From: Clostridiales bacterium
GTDB taxonomy: Bacteria > Bacillota > Clostridia > Oscillospirales > Oscillospiraceae
DNA: 64,000 nt
Reading direction: 5' to 3'
NCBI GenBank assembly: GCA_022785125.1
Contig: JALFRA010000042.1
Location: 1 to 64,000, forward strand
This document shows positions 50,649 through 58,916 of the stretch, piece by piece. Each line of letters starts with the position of its first letter. Positions within the stretch are counted from its first letter, which is position 1. The position numbers were made by a program, and so were the translations under genes. The notes under the pieces are model-generated. The model saw nothing but the letters and a program-made list of their open reading frames with translations, was not told the origin of the DNA and made no database searches.

Positions 50649-51401
50649 TCAGCCAGCGGAGGCTTTGGTGAAGGTCACGTTGTAGAAGTAGCCAACCCCG
50701 TTGCTGGTGTAGCCATCCACATCCCAGTTTTCAAAGGTGATGTACAGGTAGTCGCAGCCCCGGATATTGGTGTGGACAGATATGGGATCGTCGCCCGACT
50801 TGATCTCATAGCTGTCAATCAGGTTTTTGGTGCCGTACTGATCCACCGCATAGATGCACAGCTTTGTGGCCAGCTTATCCTCCAGCCTGGACTGCCCGGC
50901 CACAAGTTCCCCGTTGAGCTCGGTGTACAGGCCGTCCAGCTTGATGGTGTTGCCCCATTTATAACGGTTAAAGGGCATCTGGGTCTCCCCCAGCAGTTTA
51001 AACTGGGCCTCTTTCCCTGTATATGCCACGGATTCGGACGGCTTGTTGTAGACCTTCATATCCTCGGCCCGGACCACCTTGCCCGCGCCGGGCTTTGTGC
51101 CGATGTACACGCTCTCGGTCTTGGGGTCCCACTCCACCGGCTTGTCGGTGAGCATCCCGGTAAGGGCCCGGACAGGCAGGTAGGTGGTACCGGCGTAGAT
51201 CAGGGGTTCCACCTCATTGCCGTTGACGTCGGTAGGCACCTGCAGCTTGCCGTCCACATAGAGGGAGATGCCGCCCATGGAGACGTTGATCTGCCGAAAG
51301 GCTGACAGCGCGTGGGCAGGCAGCCCGCTGCCGGCGATCACAGCGGCGACCAGCACGCCCGCGCCAAAACTTCTGATGCTGTTGTGGTTGAACTTTTTCA
51401 T
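50649..51401 (-). CDS. Secreted copper-amine-oxidase-N-like protein
   Basis: A 250-residue exported protein. The signal peptide ends about residue 31 (AHA-L). A stalk-type domain follows (ISLYVDGK, PVRALTGML, VEWDPKTESVYIG) at about 35-105, then a beta-rich domain ending KASAG. No enzyme motif is seen. The ATG at 51401 follows GAGGAGGAAACAAAG. Surface role unknown. Confidence 0.82.
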   Translation of the reverse strand: MKKFNHNSIRSFGAGVLVAAVIAGSGLPAHALSAFRQINVSMGGISLYVDGKLQVPTDVNGNEVEPLIYAGTTYLPVRALTGMLTDKPVEWDPKTESVYIGTKPGAGKVVRAEDMKVYNKPSESVAYTGKEAQFKLLGETQMPFNRYKWGNTIKLDGLYTELNGELVAGQSRLEDKLATKLCIYAVDQYGTKNLIDSYEIKSGDDPISVHTNIRGCDYLYITFENWDVDGYTSNGVGYFYNVTFTKASAG

Positions 51402-51544
51402 CTTTGTTTCCTCCTCAAATCATTCCTGGGTTTCCCTTGATGTTTCACCCCGACAGGGGGGCTTTTCTCCCCTTGCATCAGTAAGATACATCAGCCTGTC
51501 CTCCGGTTTTATTTTTTACAAAAAATTTTTCCGGCATAAAAAAT

Positions 51545-51584
51545 CCATAAGAAATGCCCTCTGAACAGAGGGCATTTCTTATGG
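51545..51584 (-). terminator. Terminator of the VanG-like operon
   Basis: CCATAAGAAATGCCCTCT / AGAGGGCATTTCTTATGG, loop of 4, followed by ATTTTTTA on the minus strand. The racemase stop codon lies inside the stem. Confidence 0.92.
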
Positions 51585-52712
51585 ACAATATTGGATGGGC
51601 AAGCGGTTCCCCAGCCGGGAGAGCAGCTCGTTGGTGATGGTGCCGCACCGGGCGGCCACCTCCTCCGCCCGGATCTCCTCTCCGCCGTCCCGGCCAATGA
51701 GGGTGACCACGTCGCCGGGGCCAATCCGGGGTACGCCGGTCACGTCCACCAGCATCTGGTCCATACACATCCGCCCTGCCATCGGGCAGCGGACGCCCCG
51801 GACCAGCACTTCCCCGCCCGCCTGGGCCAGCATCCGGGGCAGGCCGTCGGCATAGCCCATGGTGACCACCGCCAGCTTGGTATCCTCCCTGGCCCGGAAG
51901 GCCAAGCCGTACCCGGCCCCCTCTCCGGCGGGCACGGTACGCAGGGCGGCCACCCGGGCCCGCAGGGACAGTGCGGGACGCAGGGCTGCGGAATCTGGCC
52001 GGTCCTCCTCCCGGCTGTACACGCCGTACAGGGCGATGCCCGCCCGGGCCCAGGCGCAGGGCTGGGGCGGCAAATTCAGGATGCCGTAGCTGGCCTGGAT
52101 GTGGACGGCCCCCGGATCCAGACCGGCGGCGGCCATCCGGGCCACAGCCCCGTAGAACCGGTCCAGCTGGACCTGGGTGAAAGCCTGGTCCTCCGGGCTG
52201 GCGCTGTCCGACACACACAGGTGGGAAAAGGTGCCGGTAAACTTGAGGTTGGGCAGGACCCGGGTGCGGGCGATGGCCTCATGGTCCTCCGCCGGGATGC
52301 CCAGCCGGTGCATCCCGGTGTCCAGAGCCAGGTGGACCTCCAGGGGCGCCCCCACCGCCGACAGAGCTCTGCCGTGGGCCTCGTCGGCCACGCACTGGGT
52401 CAGCCCCCACCGGGTCAGTTCCGCCGCCTCCTCCGGCGGGGTGTAGCCCAGTACCAGGATCAGGCCCCCCACGCCCTGCCGCCGTAGGCTGATCCCCTCC
52501 GCCAGACAGGCCACCGCGAAGGCCTTCACCCCCTGCTCCTCCAGGCATCGGGCCACCGGCCCGGCCCCGTGGCCGTAGGCGTCCGCCTTGACCACCGCCA
52601 TCAGCCTACAGCCGGGGCCCATTCGCCCCTGGAGCCAGGCGGCGTTGTGGGCCACGGCTCCCAGATCCACCTCCCGCCAGGCCCGGGCGGTTATTGCTCC
52701 CTCGTACTTCAT
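51579..52712 (-). CDS. Alanine (possibly serine) racemase
   Basis: A 377-residue PLP enzyme. The PLP lysine is in VVKADAYGHG (K42), and the second-base Tyr is in the GYGLAFRARE region. VTMGYADGLPRM and MCMDQMLVDV are typical. It lacks the membrane domain of VanT. It is the last gene of the VanG-like operon, so it could make D-Ser for the ligase or simply D-Ala. Its ATG overlaps the acetyltransferase stop (ATGA). Catalysis is certain; substrate is inferred. Confidence 0.92.
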   Translation of the reverse strand: MKYEGAITARAWREVDLGAVAHNAAWLQGRMGPGCRLMAVVKADAYGHGAGPVARCLEEQGVKAFAVACLAEGISLRRQGVGGLILVLGYTPPEEAAELTRWGLTQCVADEAHGRALSAVGAPLEVHLALDTGMHRLGIPAEDHEAIARTRVLPNLKFTGTFSHLCVSDSASPEDQAFTQVQLDRFYGAVARMAAAGLDPGAVHIQASYGILNLPPQPCAWARAGIALYGVYSREEDRPDSAALRPALSLRARVAALRTVPAGEGAGYGLAFRAREDTKLAVVTMGYADGLPRMLAQAGGEVLVRGVRCPMAGRMCMDQMLVDVTGVPRIGPGDVVTLIGRDGGEEIRAEEVAARCGTITNELLSRLGNRLPIQYCP

Positions 52713-53176
52713 ACCCTCTGCTTCCTTTCCAAGATCCGGGGCGGCGGGGCCACCACGGTGCTGCCATCAGGGATGTCCCGACAGACCACCGCCCCCGCGC
52801 CGACGCGGACACCTCGCCCCACCCGGATGTCTCCCACCAGCACCGCCCCGGCGCCGATGAGGCAGTCCGGGCCGATCGCCGGGGCCTTTCCGTCCACCTC
52901 GCCGATGGTCACATTCTGATAGATCTTGCACCTTGCCCCCACCACCGCGTAGCGGGAAATAAATACCCCGTGGAGGCCGTGGGGGAGGACCGGCGGTGAG
53001 TCAAACTCCGCACCCGGTCCCACATAGCCCCCGTGGCGGTGGGCGCTGCGGCACATCAGGTAGGTGCACAGGCTCCGCACCAGCCGGTGCTTGGTTTTCC
53101 GCCGCAGCCGGTACAGCCGCCAGAACCAGCCCAGTCCATCCCCTCTGGACCGGGCAACCAGCCTGTCCTTTCCCAT
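52709..53176 (-). CDS. Serine O-acetyltransferase-like hexapeptide protein
   Basis: A 155-residue left-handed beta-helix acetyltransferase. Hexapeptide turns run from IGEVDGKAPAIGPDCLIGAGAVLVGDI to the end, with the HGLHGVFI strand before them, as in CysE-like enzymes. A short N-terminal part replaces the CysE helical domain. It starts at ATG 53176 after GGTGAGGAC and is tightly packed in the VanG-like operon. It may act on serine or on another small molecule. This gene is not part of textbook van clusters. Confidence 0.82.
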   Translation of the reverse strand: MGKDRLVARSRGDGLGWFWRLYRLRRKTKHRLVRSLCTYLMCRSAHRHGGYVGPGAEFDSPPVLPHGLHGVFISRYAVVGARCKIYQNVTIGEVDGKAPAIGPDCLIGAGAVLVGDIRVGRGVRVGAGAVVCRDIPDGSTVVAPPPRILERKQRV

Positions 53177-53180
53177 GTCC

Positions 53181-53930
53181 TCACCCCCCTGTGCTCCGCC
53201 AGGAGGCGGCCACCACGCCCCCGCAGTTGTCACCGGAGCACAGCAGCCCCTGCTGGCCCGCCAGCCGGAAGGGCTCCCCCACCCCGCCGGGGAGGTAGGT
53301 GACGGCGCACTCCCACTCCGCCGCGGCAAAGCGGAAGGGAGCCCCACCGGCTGGATAGTTCCGCAGCTCCTCCAGATACTCCTCCAGGGTCAGGTCCAGC
53401 CGGGCCATAATCTCCCCGTGGACCGGCCCCACATAGCGGAAGTGCCAGGGCTCATGGGCGATGCCTGTGACGGTCTCCCGCCCGGCGGGATAGCGCAGCA
53501 CGAAGCCGTACCGGGGGGCTGCCAGCCGGAAGGCCCGGCACACTCCCTCGTCGGGAAAGTAGGGGCGGATGAAGTCCACGTTCTCCTGCCGCCGGCCCAG
53601 GTCGATGGCCAGACCGGTCTGGTGCTCACTGCAACCGGGCATGGCCACATAGCTTTGGGTAAAAGCCAGCCCCTCTTTGGCCAGGGTGTTGTCCCAGATG
53701 GCCTGCTGCTCCGCCCGGCTGCGCCAGCCGGACACGGGGAGGATACCCGACGTCCCCCCTACCGCCCGGAGGCAGGCCCTCAGGGCCGCCGCCGCCCGGC
53801 GTTCCAGCTGCACCCCGCCCTCCAGCTCCGCCAACTCCGGATTGGCCGGGGCCCGCAGGGGATGGGCGGCGTTGACCAAAATCAGCGGTCCGGTGGAGGT
53901 CAGGTCCCGGACCGTCCCCTCCCCCCTCAC
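53181..53930 (-). CDS. VanY/VanXY-like D,D-peptidase
   Basis: A 249-residue M15-family metallopeptidase. Motifs are SGWRSRAEQQAIW, the zinc-binding SEHQTGLAIDLG (H and D), and EPWHFRYVG (catalytic Glu and His). A C-terminal 80-residue tail looks unrelated (ends SWRSTGG). There is no signal peptide or membrane segment, more like the cytoplasmic VanXY than VanY. It starts with GTG overlapping the ligase stop (GTGA). It would remove terminal D-Ala from precursors. Confidence 0.88.
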   Translation of the reverse strand: MRGEGTVRDLTSTGPLILVNAAHPLRAPANPELAELEGGVQLERRAAAALRACLRAVGGTSGILPVSGWRSRAEQQAIWDNTLAKEGLAFTQSYVAMPGCSEHQTGLAIDLGRRQENVDFIRPYFPDEGVCRAFRLAAPRYGFVLRYPAGRETVTGIAHEPWHFRYVGPVHGEIMARLDLTLEEYLEELRNYPAGGAPFRFAAAEWECAVTYLPGGVGEPFRLAGQQGLLCSGDNCGGVVAASWRSTGG

Positions 53931-54964
53931 GGCTCCAGCCCCAGGGCAATGAGGCGGCTCACCAGGGCGGGAAAGTTCAGGCCGATCCCCTTCATCATAT
54001 TGGGGTAGCGGCTGTGGGCGGTAAAGCCGGGGATGGTGTTGACCTCGTTGAAGTAGATCTCCCCCTCCGGGGTGAGGAACAGGTCCACCCGGGCAAACAC
54101 CCGACAGTCCAGGGCCTGATAAATGATCCGGGCCGCCTCCTGGATGGCCGCCGCCTGCTCCGGCCGGATGCGGGCGGGACAGTGGATGGCGGAGGTCTTG
54201 AGGGTGTACTTCTCCTCGTAGTCAAAGAAGCCCTGGGACAGCTGGATCTCATCCACCAGCCCCACCGTCAGTTCCTCGTTGCCCAGCACGGCGCACCCCA
54301 CCTCAAAGCCGGGCACCGCCTCCTCCAGTAGGGCCTCCCGGTCGTGCTTCAGTGCCTCCTTTACCGCCTCCACCAGGGCCTCCGGCCCGGTCACCCGGGT
54401 GATGCCGAAGGAGGAACCGGCCCGCACCGGCTTGACGAACAGGGGATAGCCCAGGTCCCGGGCCACCCTCTGGAGGTCGGCCTCCCGCCAGTTTCGGTCC
54501 ACCACCGTCCCCCGGGGAACCTTCACCCCCGCCAGGGCGGCCAGCTTATGGGCCCGGTCCTTGTCCATGCACAGGGCGCTGGCCAGGGTACCGCAGCCGA
54601 TCACCGGCACCCCCGCCAATTCCAGCAGGCCCTGGAGGGTGCCGTCCTCCCCATTTTTCCCGTGGAGCACCGGGAAGGCCCCGTCAAAATGAAGCCGCGT
54701 TCCGGTACCGTCCAGCAGCAGAAGCTCCCCCCGCCCCCGGTCCAGGGAGAGGGTGCAGGGGGTACAGCTTTCCTGCTGCCAGGTATCAGCCTCCATCCGG
54801 TCCAGAGGGCCGGTATAGTACAGCCACTGTCCCCAGCGGGTGATGCCCACCAGCAGGGGCGTATAGGCCTCCCGGTCCATATGGCTCACCACGGCATGGG
54901 CCGATTGCAGAGAAACGGCATACTCCGTGGAGCAGCCGCCGAAAAGTACCAGAATGGTTTTCAT
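53927..54964 (-). CDS. D-alanine--D-X ligase, VanG-like
   Basis: A 345-residue ATP-grasp D-Ala ligase. The start (LVLFGGCSTEYAVSL) and the HGKNGEDGTLQG, MDKDRAHKLA, FVKPVRAGSSFGI and FNEVNTIPGF blocks are canonical. The omega-loop reads EEKYTLKTSAIHCPARI, which resembles the D-Ala-D-Ser ligases VanG/VanC rather than the D-lactate enzymes. The ATG at 54964 follows TTGGGAGGAATCTACA. It is the first gene of the operon. D-Ser specificity is inferred. Confidence 0.85.
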   Translation of the reverse strand: MKTILVLFGGCSTEYAVSLQSAHAVVSHMDREAYTPLLVGITRWGQWLYYTGPLDRMEADTWQQESCTPCTLSLDRGRGELLLLDGTGTRLHFDGAFPVLHGKNGEDGTLQGLLELAGVPVIGCGTLASALCMDKDRAHKLAALAGVKVPRGTVVDRNWREADLQRVARDLGYPLFVKPVRAGSSFGITRVTGPEALVEAVKEALKHDREALLEEAVPGFEVGCAVLGNEELTVGLVDEIQLSQGFFDYEEKYTLKTSAIHCPARIRPEQAAAIQEAARIIYQALDCRVFARVDLFLTPEGEIYFNEVNTIPGFTAHSRYPNMMKGIGLNFPALVSRLIALGLEP

Positions 54965-54987
54965 TGTAGATTCCTCCCAACAGGCAA

Positions 54988-55032
54988 AAACGCCTTGCTT
55001 TGATACCGATATGGTACCAAAGCAAGGCGTTT
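54988..55032 (-). terminator. Terminator-like hairpin in the leader of the VanG-like operon
   Basis: Minus strand AAACGCCTTGCTTTG pairs with CAAAGCAAGGCGTTT. An inner TACC/GGTA extends the stem to about 20 bp with a 5-base loop. It is followed by TTGCC after GTTT, giving a five-T run. It stands 23 bases before the ligase start. The rest of 55033-55253 shows no gene or clear promoter on either strand. Confidence 0.75.
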
Positions 55033-55253
55033 GATGTTTTTGCTTTTTCTTTCCCGCACCCTACAAGTTTCCAAACATTTCTTTCTATTTTCTTACAACA
55101 AGGCTCTCATCTCACCTCCCGCCCAGAGCCCCGGCAGCGTCCGAACGCCCTCAGGCAGGGCAAAGGCCAGTCGTCATCCTCCTTGCGGTTCATCCAGGCA
55201 AAGATCCTGAGCAGTTTGAAAGCTGCGGCATTTCAGGAAAAAAGTGCATTTTC

Positions 55254-55282
55254 TTGACAAAAAGCACGACATCCATTAGAAT
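55254..55282 (+). promoter_or_regulatory. Promoter of the cobalamin transporter operon
   Basis: TTGACA, 17 bases, TAGAAT, a dozen bases before the aptamer. Confidence 0.92.
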
Positions 55283-55294
55283 AGGGCCACAATC

Positions 55295-55480
55295 TATACT
55301 ACCTTCCAAGTGTCCAGCTTCGGCTGGGTGAAAAGGGAATCGGGTGAAAGTCCCGAGCGATCCGGTCACTGTAAACGGGGAACAAACCGCAGCAGCCATT
55401 ATCCCGCCCAAACGGGGGACGAGAAGGCGCGGTGCGTGTTGATCCGTAAGCCAGGAAACCTGCTTGGATAGGGGATAGGC
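55295..55480 (+). ncRNA. Cobalamin riboswitch
   Basis: Conserved aptamer parts are clear: GCTGGGTGAAAAGGGAATC, GGTGAAAGTCCCGAGC, GTCACTGTAAACGGGG, and the B12 box AGCCAGGAAACCTGC (55449-55463). P1 is formed by CCAAG (55306) with CTTGG (55463). It precedes a terminator and the btuFCD-type genes. Confidence 0.97.
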
Positions 55481-55531
55481 ATCTTCCGCAGAAAGAGCCC
55501 TGTCCAGTGCTGCAGCCCCGGTCAGATCTGG

Positions 55532-55571
55532 AAGTCCGCTTTCTCTGGAAAGCGGACTTTTTCTCTTTTTT
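55532..55571 (+). terminator. Cobalamin-riboswitch terminator
   Basis: AAGTCCGCTTTC / GAAAGCGGACTT, loop TCTG, followed by TTTCTCTTTTTT. Expected to form when cobalamin is bound, turning the operon off. Confidence 0.93.
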
Positions 55572-55611
55572 GCGGCTGGCGCATATATCATCACATCAGG
55601 AGGAATGTTCT

Positions 55612-56658
55612 ATGAATGGAATCCGCACCGCCGCGTCCCTGCTTGTCGCCTCGGCTTTGGTCCTGTCTCTGGCCGGCTGTTCCGGGGGCACGCCGGCCAG
55701 CTCCCCGCCCCCCGCCGGCACAAGTCCCGTCCAAACCGCGGAAACGCCATCGGCGGACGCCCACTACCCGGTCACCATCACCAACTATGACTACGCCGGC
55801 CAGCCGGTCACCTACACCTATGAGGCCCCGCCGGAACGGGTGCTGTGCGTCTATCAGGGCTGTATCGAGACCATGATCGCCCTGGGCCTGGAGGATCATG
55901 TGCTGGCCTCCTACGGACTGGACAATGAGGTCAAGGAGGAGTGGCAGGCCGGTTTTGCCAACATGAAGTACGACGCTTCCGTTTTCGCCCCCGATCTGGA
56001 GACCGTCACCCTGCTGGAACCCGATATGATCTTCTCCTGGGGTTCCTACTTTGGGGACAAAAAACTGGGCGACGTACACAGCTGGAACGAAAAGGGCGTG
56101 GCCACCTACATGAACTCCAACACCGTGCCCGGCGGCACCCGCACCCTGGAGCATGAGTACGAGGATATTCTGAACATCGGCAGGATCTTCGGGGCGGAGG
56201 ATCGGGCCGCAGCCCTGGTGGATGAAATGAAGGGGCAGGTGGAAGCCACCCTGGCCGCCGTGCCGGGACAGCAGCCCCTTCGGGTGGCGGTGGTGGAGCC
56301 TGCCGGCGGCAGCATCACCAATTACGGCGCGGACACACTGGCCGGCGATATGGTGCGCGCGCTGGGCGGACAGCTGGCCAAGCCCCAGGGCAGCGACATG
56401 GGCAAGGAGGATCTGGTGACCTGTGACCCGGACGTGATCTTTGTGGTCTACATGGCCTATGACGGAGACGACCCCGAGACGGTCAAGGCCGCCCAGCTGG
56501 CCGCCATTCAGGACGATCCCGCCTTCGCCAGCCTTTCCGCCGTTCAAAAGGGCCGCGTTCACCTCATCATGCTGGGCGATATGTACGCCAGCGGCCCCCG
56601 CACCATTGACGGGCTCAACACCCTGGCCCAGGGGATGTATCCCGGTCTGGAGCTGTAA
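55612..56658 (+). CDS. btuF: Cobalamin/corrinoid ABC transporter substrate-binding lipoprotein
   Basis: A 348-residue type-III binding protein. The lipobox is LSLAGC (about 18-23), followed by a Pro/Ser linker. The PERVLCVYQGCIETMIALG start of the domain and ...DPDVIFVVYMAYDG in the second lobe fit the BtuF/FepB fold. The ATG at 55612 follows CAGGAGGAATGTTC. Substrate is inferred from the cobalamin riboswitch; siderophore-type relatives have the same fold. Confidence 0.9.
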   Translation: MNGIRTAASLLVASALVLSLAGCSGGTPASSPPPAGTSPVQTAETPSADAHYPVTITNYDYAGQPVTYTYEAPPERVLCVYQGCIETMIALGLEDHVLASYGLDNEVKEEWQAGFANMKYDASVFAPDLETVTLLEPDMIFSWGSYFGDKKLGDVHSWNEKGVATYMNSNTVPGGTRTLEHEYEDILNIGRIFGAEDRAAALVDEMKGQVEATLAAVPGQQPLRVAVVEPAGGSITNYGADTLAGDMVRALGGQLAKPQGSDMGKEDLVTCDPDVIFVVYMAYDGDDPETVKAAQLAAIQDDPAFASLSAVQKGRVHLIMLGDMYASGPRTIDGLNTLAQGMYPGLEL

Positions 56659-57732
56659 ATGGAGCCCCGGCGGAATGTTCTGGCCCGGCATCCCTGGACC
56701 TATCTGGCGGTGTGCGCCGTCCTGCTGGCGGTCCTGCTGGCGTCCCTGCTGGCAGCCGTCAGCCTGGGCACCATGTCCATCCCCCCGGGAGACGTCTACC
56801 GGGTGCTGCTGCATGAGCTCTTTGGCCTGGGCGACCCCGCCCGGTGGGGCAGCGGCGGCGTCCATGACGTGGTGTGGTTCATCCGCCTGCCCCGGCTGAT
56901 CCTGGCCGTGGGCGTGGGAATGGGCCTGGCTGTGTGCGGCGCGGTAATGCAGGCCATTGTCAAAAACCCGCTGGCCGATCCCTATGTGCTGGGGGTATCC
57001 TCCGGCGCCTATCTGGGCGCCACCCTGGCCATGCTGCTGGGCGCCGGGGCCTTTTTGGGCGGCAGCGCCATGGGGCTGCTGGGCTGCGCCGGGGCCTTTG
57101 CCGTATCTTTGGCGGTCATGGCGCTGGCCAATCTGGGCGGACAGGTCAACGCGGTCAAGCTGCTGCTGGCCGGCGCCGCCATGAGCGCCGTATGCGCCGG
57201 TTTTTCCAACCTGTTCATCTATATCCTCAACAATGACCACGCGGCCGCCGCCGTGGTGCAGTGGTCCATGGGCAGTCTGGCCGGCGCGGACTGGGCCGGC
57301 AACGCCGTCATTCTCCCGGTGTCGCTGGCGGGCACCCTCTTCTTCTGGAGTCAGTACCGCAGCCTGAACCTGATGCTGCTGGGTGACGAATCGGCCATTA
57401 CCCTGGGCACCAACCTCCATGGCAGGCGGCTGCTCTATCTGCTGGTGAGCGCCCTGCTGGTGGGCTTTGCGGTATACAAAGCCGGGCTGATCGGCTTTGT
57501 GGGCCTGATCATCCCCCATGTGGTGCGGATGCTCTTCGGCACGGATCACAAAAAGCTCATTCCCCTGTGCGCCCTGTCCGGCGCCCTTTTCCTGGTCTGG
57601 GCCGACGTGCTCTGCCGGGTGGTGCTGCCGGGCAACGAACTGCCCATCGGTATTCTCACCTCTCTGGTGGGCGCGCCGGTGTTTGCCTACCTCATGGTCA
57701 GGAAAACCTACGGATTTGGAGGCGGAGACTGA
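56659..57732 (+). CDS. btuC: Cobalamin ABC transporter permease
   Basis: A 357-residue FecCD/BtuC-family permease with about ten hydrophobic helices. Signature parts are RLPRLILAVGVGMGLAVCGAVMQ, NPLADPYVLGVSSGA, GFVGLIIPHVVRM and ELPIGILTSLVGAPVF. The ATG at 56659 is one base from the binding-protein stop (TAAATG). Confidence 0.95.
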   Translation: MEPRRNVLARHPWTYLAVCAVLLAVLLASLLAAVSLGTMSIPPGDVYRVLLHELFGLGDPARWGSGGVHDVVWFIRLPRLILAVGVGMGLAVCGAVMQAIVKNPLADPYVLGVSSGAYLGATLAMLLGAGAFLGGSAMGLLGCAGAFAVSLAVMALANLGGQVNAVKLLLAGAAMSAVCAGFSNLFIYILNNDHAAAAVVQWSMGSLAGADWAGNAVILPVSLAGTLFFWSQYRSLNLMLLGDESAITLGTNLHGRRLLYLLVSALLVGFAVYKAGLIGFVGLIIPHVVRMLFGTDHKKLIPLCALSGALFLVWADVLCRVVLPGNELPIGILTSLVGAPVFAYLMVRKTYGFGGGD

Positions 57733-58502
57733 TGGAACTGCATACCCGACAGCTCCAGGCCCGGCTGGGCGGCAGCCAGATCCTCAAGGGCGTGGATATC
57801 CAGGCCGGACGCAAAGAGCTGGTGGGCGTGATCGGCCCAAATGGCAGCGGAAAGAGCACCCTGCTGAAATGCCTCTACCGGGTGCTCAGGCCCAGCGGCG
57901 GCGCGGTCTGGCTGGACGGCAGGGAGCTGGAACGCTACTCGTTCAAAGAGTCGGCCCGCCGCGTCGCCGTGGTGGCCCAGCACAATTATTATAACTTCGA
58001 TTTCTCCGTCTACGATGTGGTCATGATGGGCCGGGCTCCCCACAAAGGGGCGCTGGAACGGGACAACCACCGGGATCACCAGCTGGTTCGCAGCGCGCTG
58101 GAAACCGTGGGCATGGAGGGCTTTGCCGCCCGTTCCTTCTCCACCCTCTCCGGCGGGGAACAGCAGCGGGTGATCCTGGCCCGGGCACTGGCTCAGGATA
58201 CCCCCTGCCTCATTCTGGACGAGCCCACCAACCACCTGGATATCAAATTCCAGCTTCAGCTGATGGATATCGTCAAGCAGCTGGATCGGACGGTGGTAGC
58301 CGCCATCCACGATCTGAATCTGGCCGCCATGTACTGCGACCGGCTCTATGCCCTGAAGGACGGGGAGATCGTGGGGAGCGGCCCGCCCCAGGCTCTGCTG
58401 ACGGAGGCCTTTCTCCGCCGGGTCTACGAGGTGGAGGCCCACATCTTCACAGATCCCACCGGCCGGCTTCATATTTCTTACCACAGCCCCTGCCATCCAT
58501 AG
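57732..58502 (+). CDS. btuD: Cobalamin ABC transporter ATP-binding protein
   Basis: A 256-residue ABC ATPase. Walker A is GPNGSGKST, the Q-loop is VVAQHNYYNF, the signature is LSGGEQQRV, Walker B is CLILDEPTNHLD, and the H-loop is AAIHDLNLA. It shares one base with the permease stop (TGATG). Confidence 0.96.
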   Translation: MELHTRQLQARLGGSQILKGVDIQAGRKELVGVIGPNGSGKSTLLKCLYRVLRPSGGAVWLDGRELERYSFKESARRVAVVAQHNYYNFDFSVYDVVMMGRAPHKGALERDNHRDHQLVRSALETVGMEGFAARSFSTLSGGEQQRVILARALAQDTPCLILDEPTNHLDIKFQLQLMDIVKQLDRTVVAAIHDLNLAAMYCDRLYALKDGEIVGSGPPQALLTEAFLRRVYEVEAHIFTDPTGRLHISYHSPCHP

Positions 58503-58532
58503 GGCGGGCGGCGTTGATGCGGACATAAAAAG

Positions 58533-58564
58533 ACGTCGGAGCAAAGCAAGCTTTGCTCCGACGT
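58533..58564 (-). terminator. Terminator of tRNA-Arg, also downstream of btuD
   Basis: ACGTCGGAGCAAAG / CTTTGCTCCGACGT. On the minus strand it follows the tRNA CCA end immediately (one base shared) and is followed by CTTTTTA. On the plus strand no T run follows. Confidence 0.88.
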
Positions 58565-58640
58565 GGCACGCCAGAAGGGAATCGAACCCCCAGCCTCACC
58601 CTTAGGAGGGGTGCGCTCTATCCGATTGAGCTACTGGCGC
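58564..58640 (-). tRNA. tRNA-Arg (anticodon CCU)
   Basis: Minus strand GCGCCAGTAGCTCAATCGG begins the gene. The anticodon stem CACCC/GGGTG encloses the loop CTCCTAA (anticodon CCT). The T arm GGGGGTTCGAATCCC is canonical. Acceptor GCGCCAG pairs with CTGGCGT (one G-U). CCA is encoded at 58564-58566. Confidence 0.97.
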
Positions 58641-58769
58641 GGATCATACTGTGGGGAAGCATGAAAACTTCCTGCCAGACACTGAGTCATTGTAACCCAA
58701 TTTTCGGGCGGTGTCAACGCTGAGGGTGGGAAAGATGTGGGTTTTTGTTGGTTTTTTTGCGGAAAGCTG

Positions 58770-58799
58770 TTGCATGGCCCGCAAGGTATGCAGTATAAT
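58770..58799 (+). promoter_or_regulatory. Candidate typA promoter
   Basis: TTGCAT, 18 bases, TATAAT, giving a leader of about 110 bases. Nothing else is seen in 58641-58916. Confidence 0.75.
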
Positions 58800-58916
58800 T
58801 AAGAGTCGAGCTTATCAGAATATTGCATACACCCAGCTGTATGCCTTTTTGCGGGATATCTGCCGGGAAACTCAGGGCTCCGGCGGTCTTGCCAGTATAT
58901 CGGGAGGAAAGTTTAC

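Noticed and set aside
51579-54964. VanR/VanS two-component system beside the VanG-like operon
   Set aside because: Neighbouring genes on both sides were checked: a secreted stalk-domain protein and the cobalamin operon. No sensor kinase or response regulator is present.
55190-55594. 134-codon open frame on the minus strand
   Set aside because: It lies antisense to the cobalamin riboswitch and its terminator and has no ribosome-binding site.
55591-57549. 652-codon open frame on the minus strand
   Set aside because: Antisense to the cobalamin transporter genes, which have clear motifs and follow a riboswitch.
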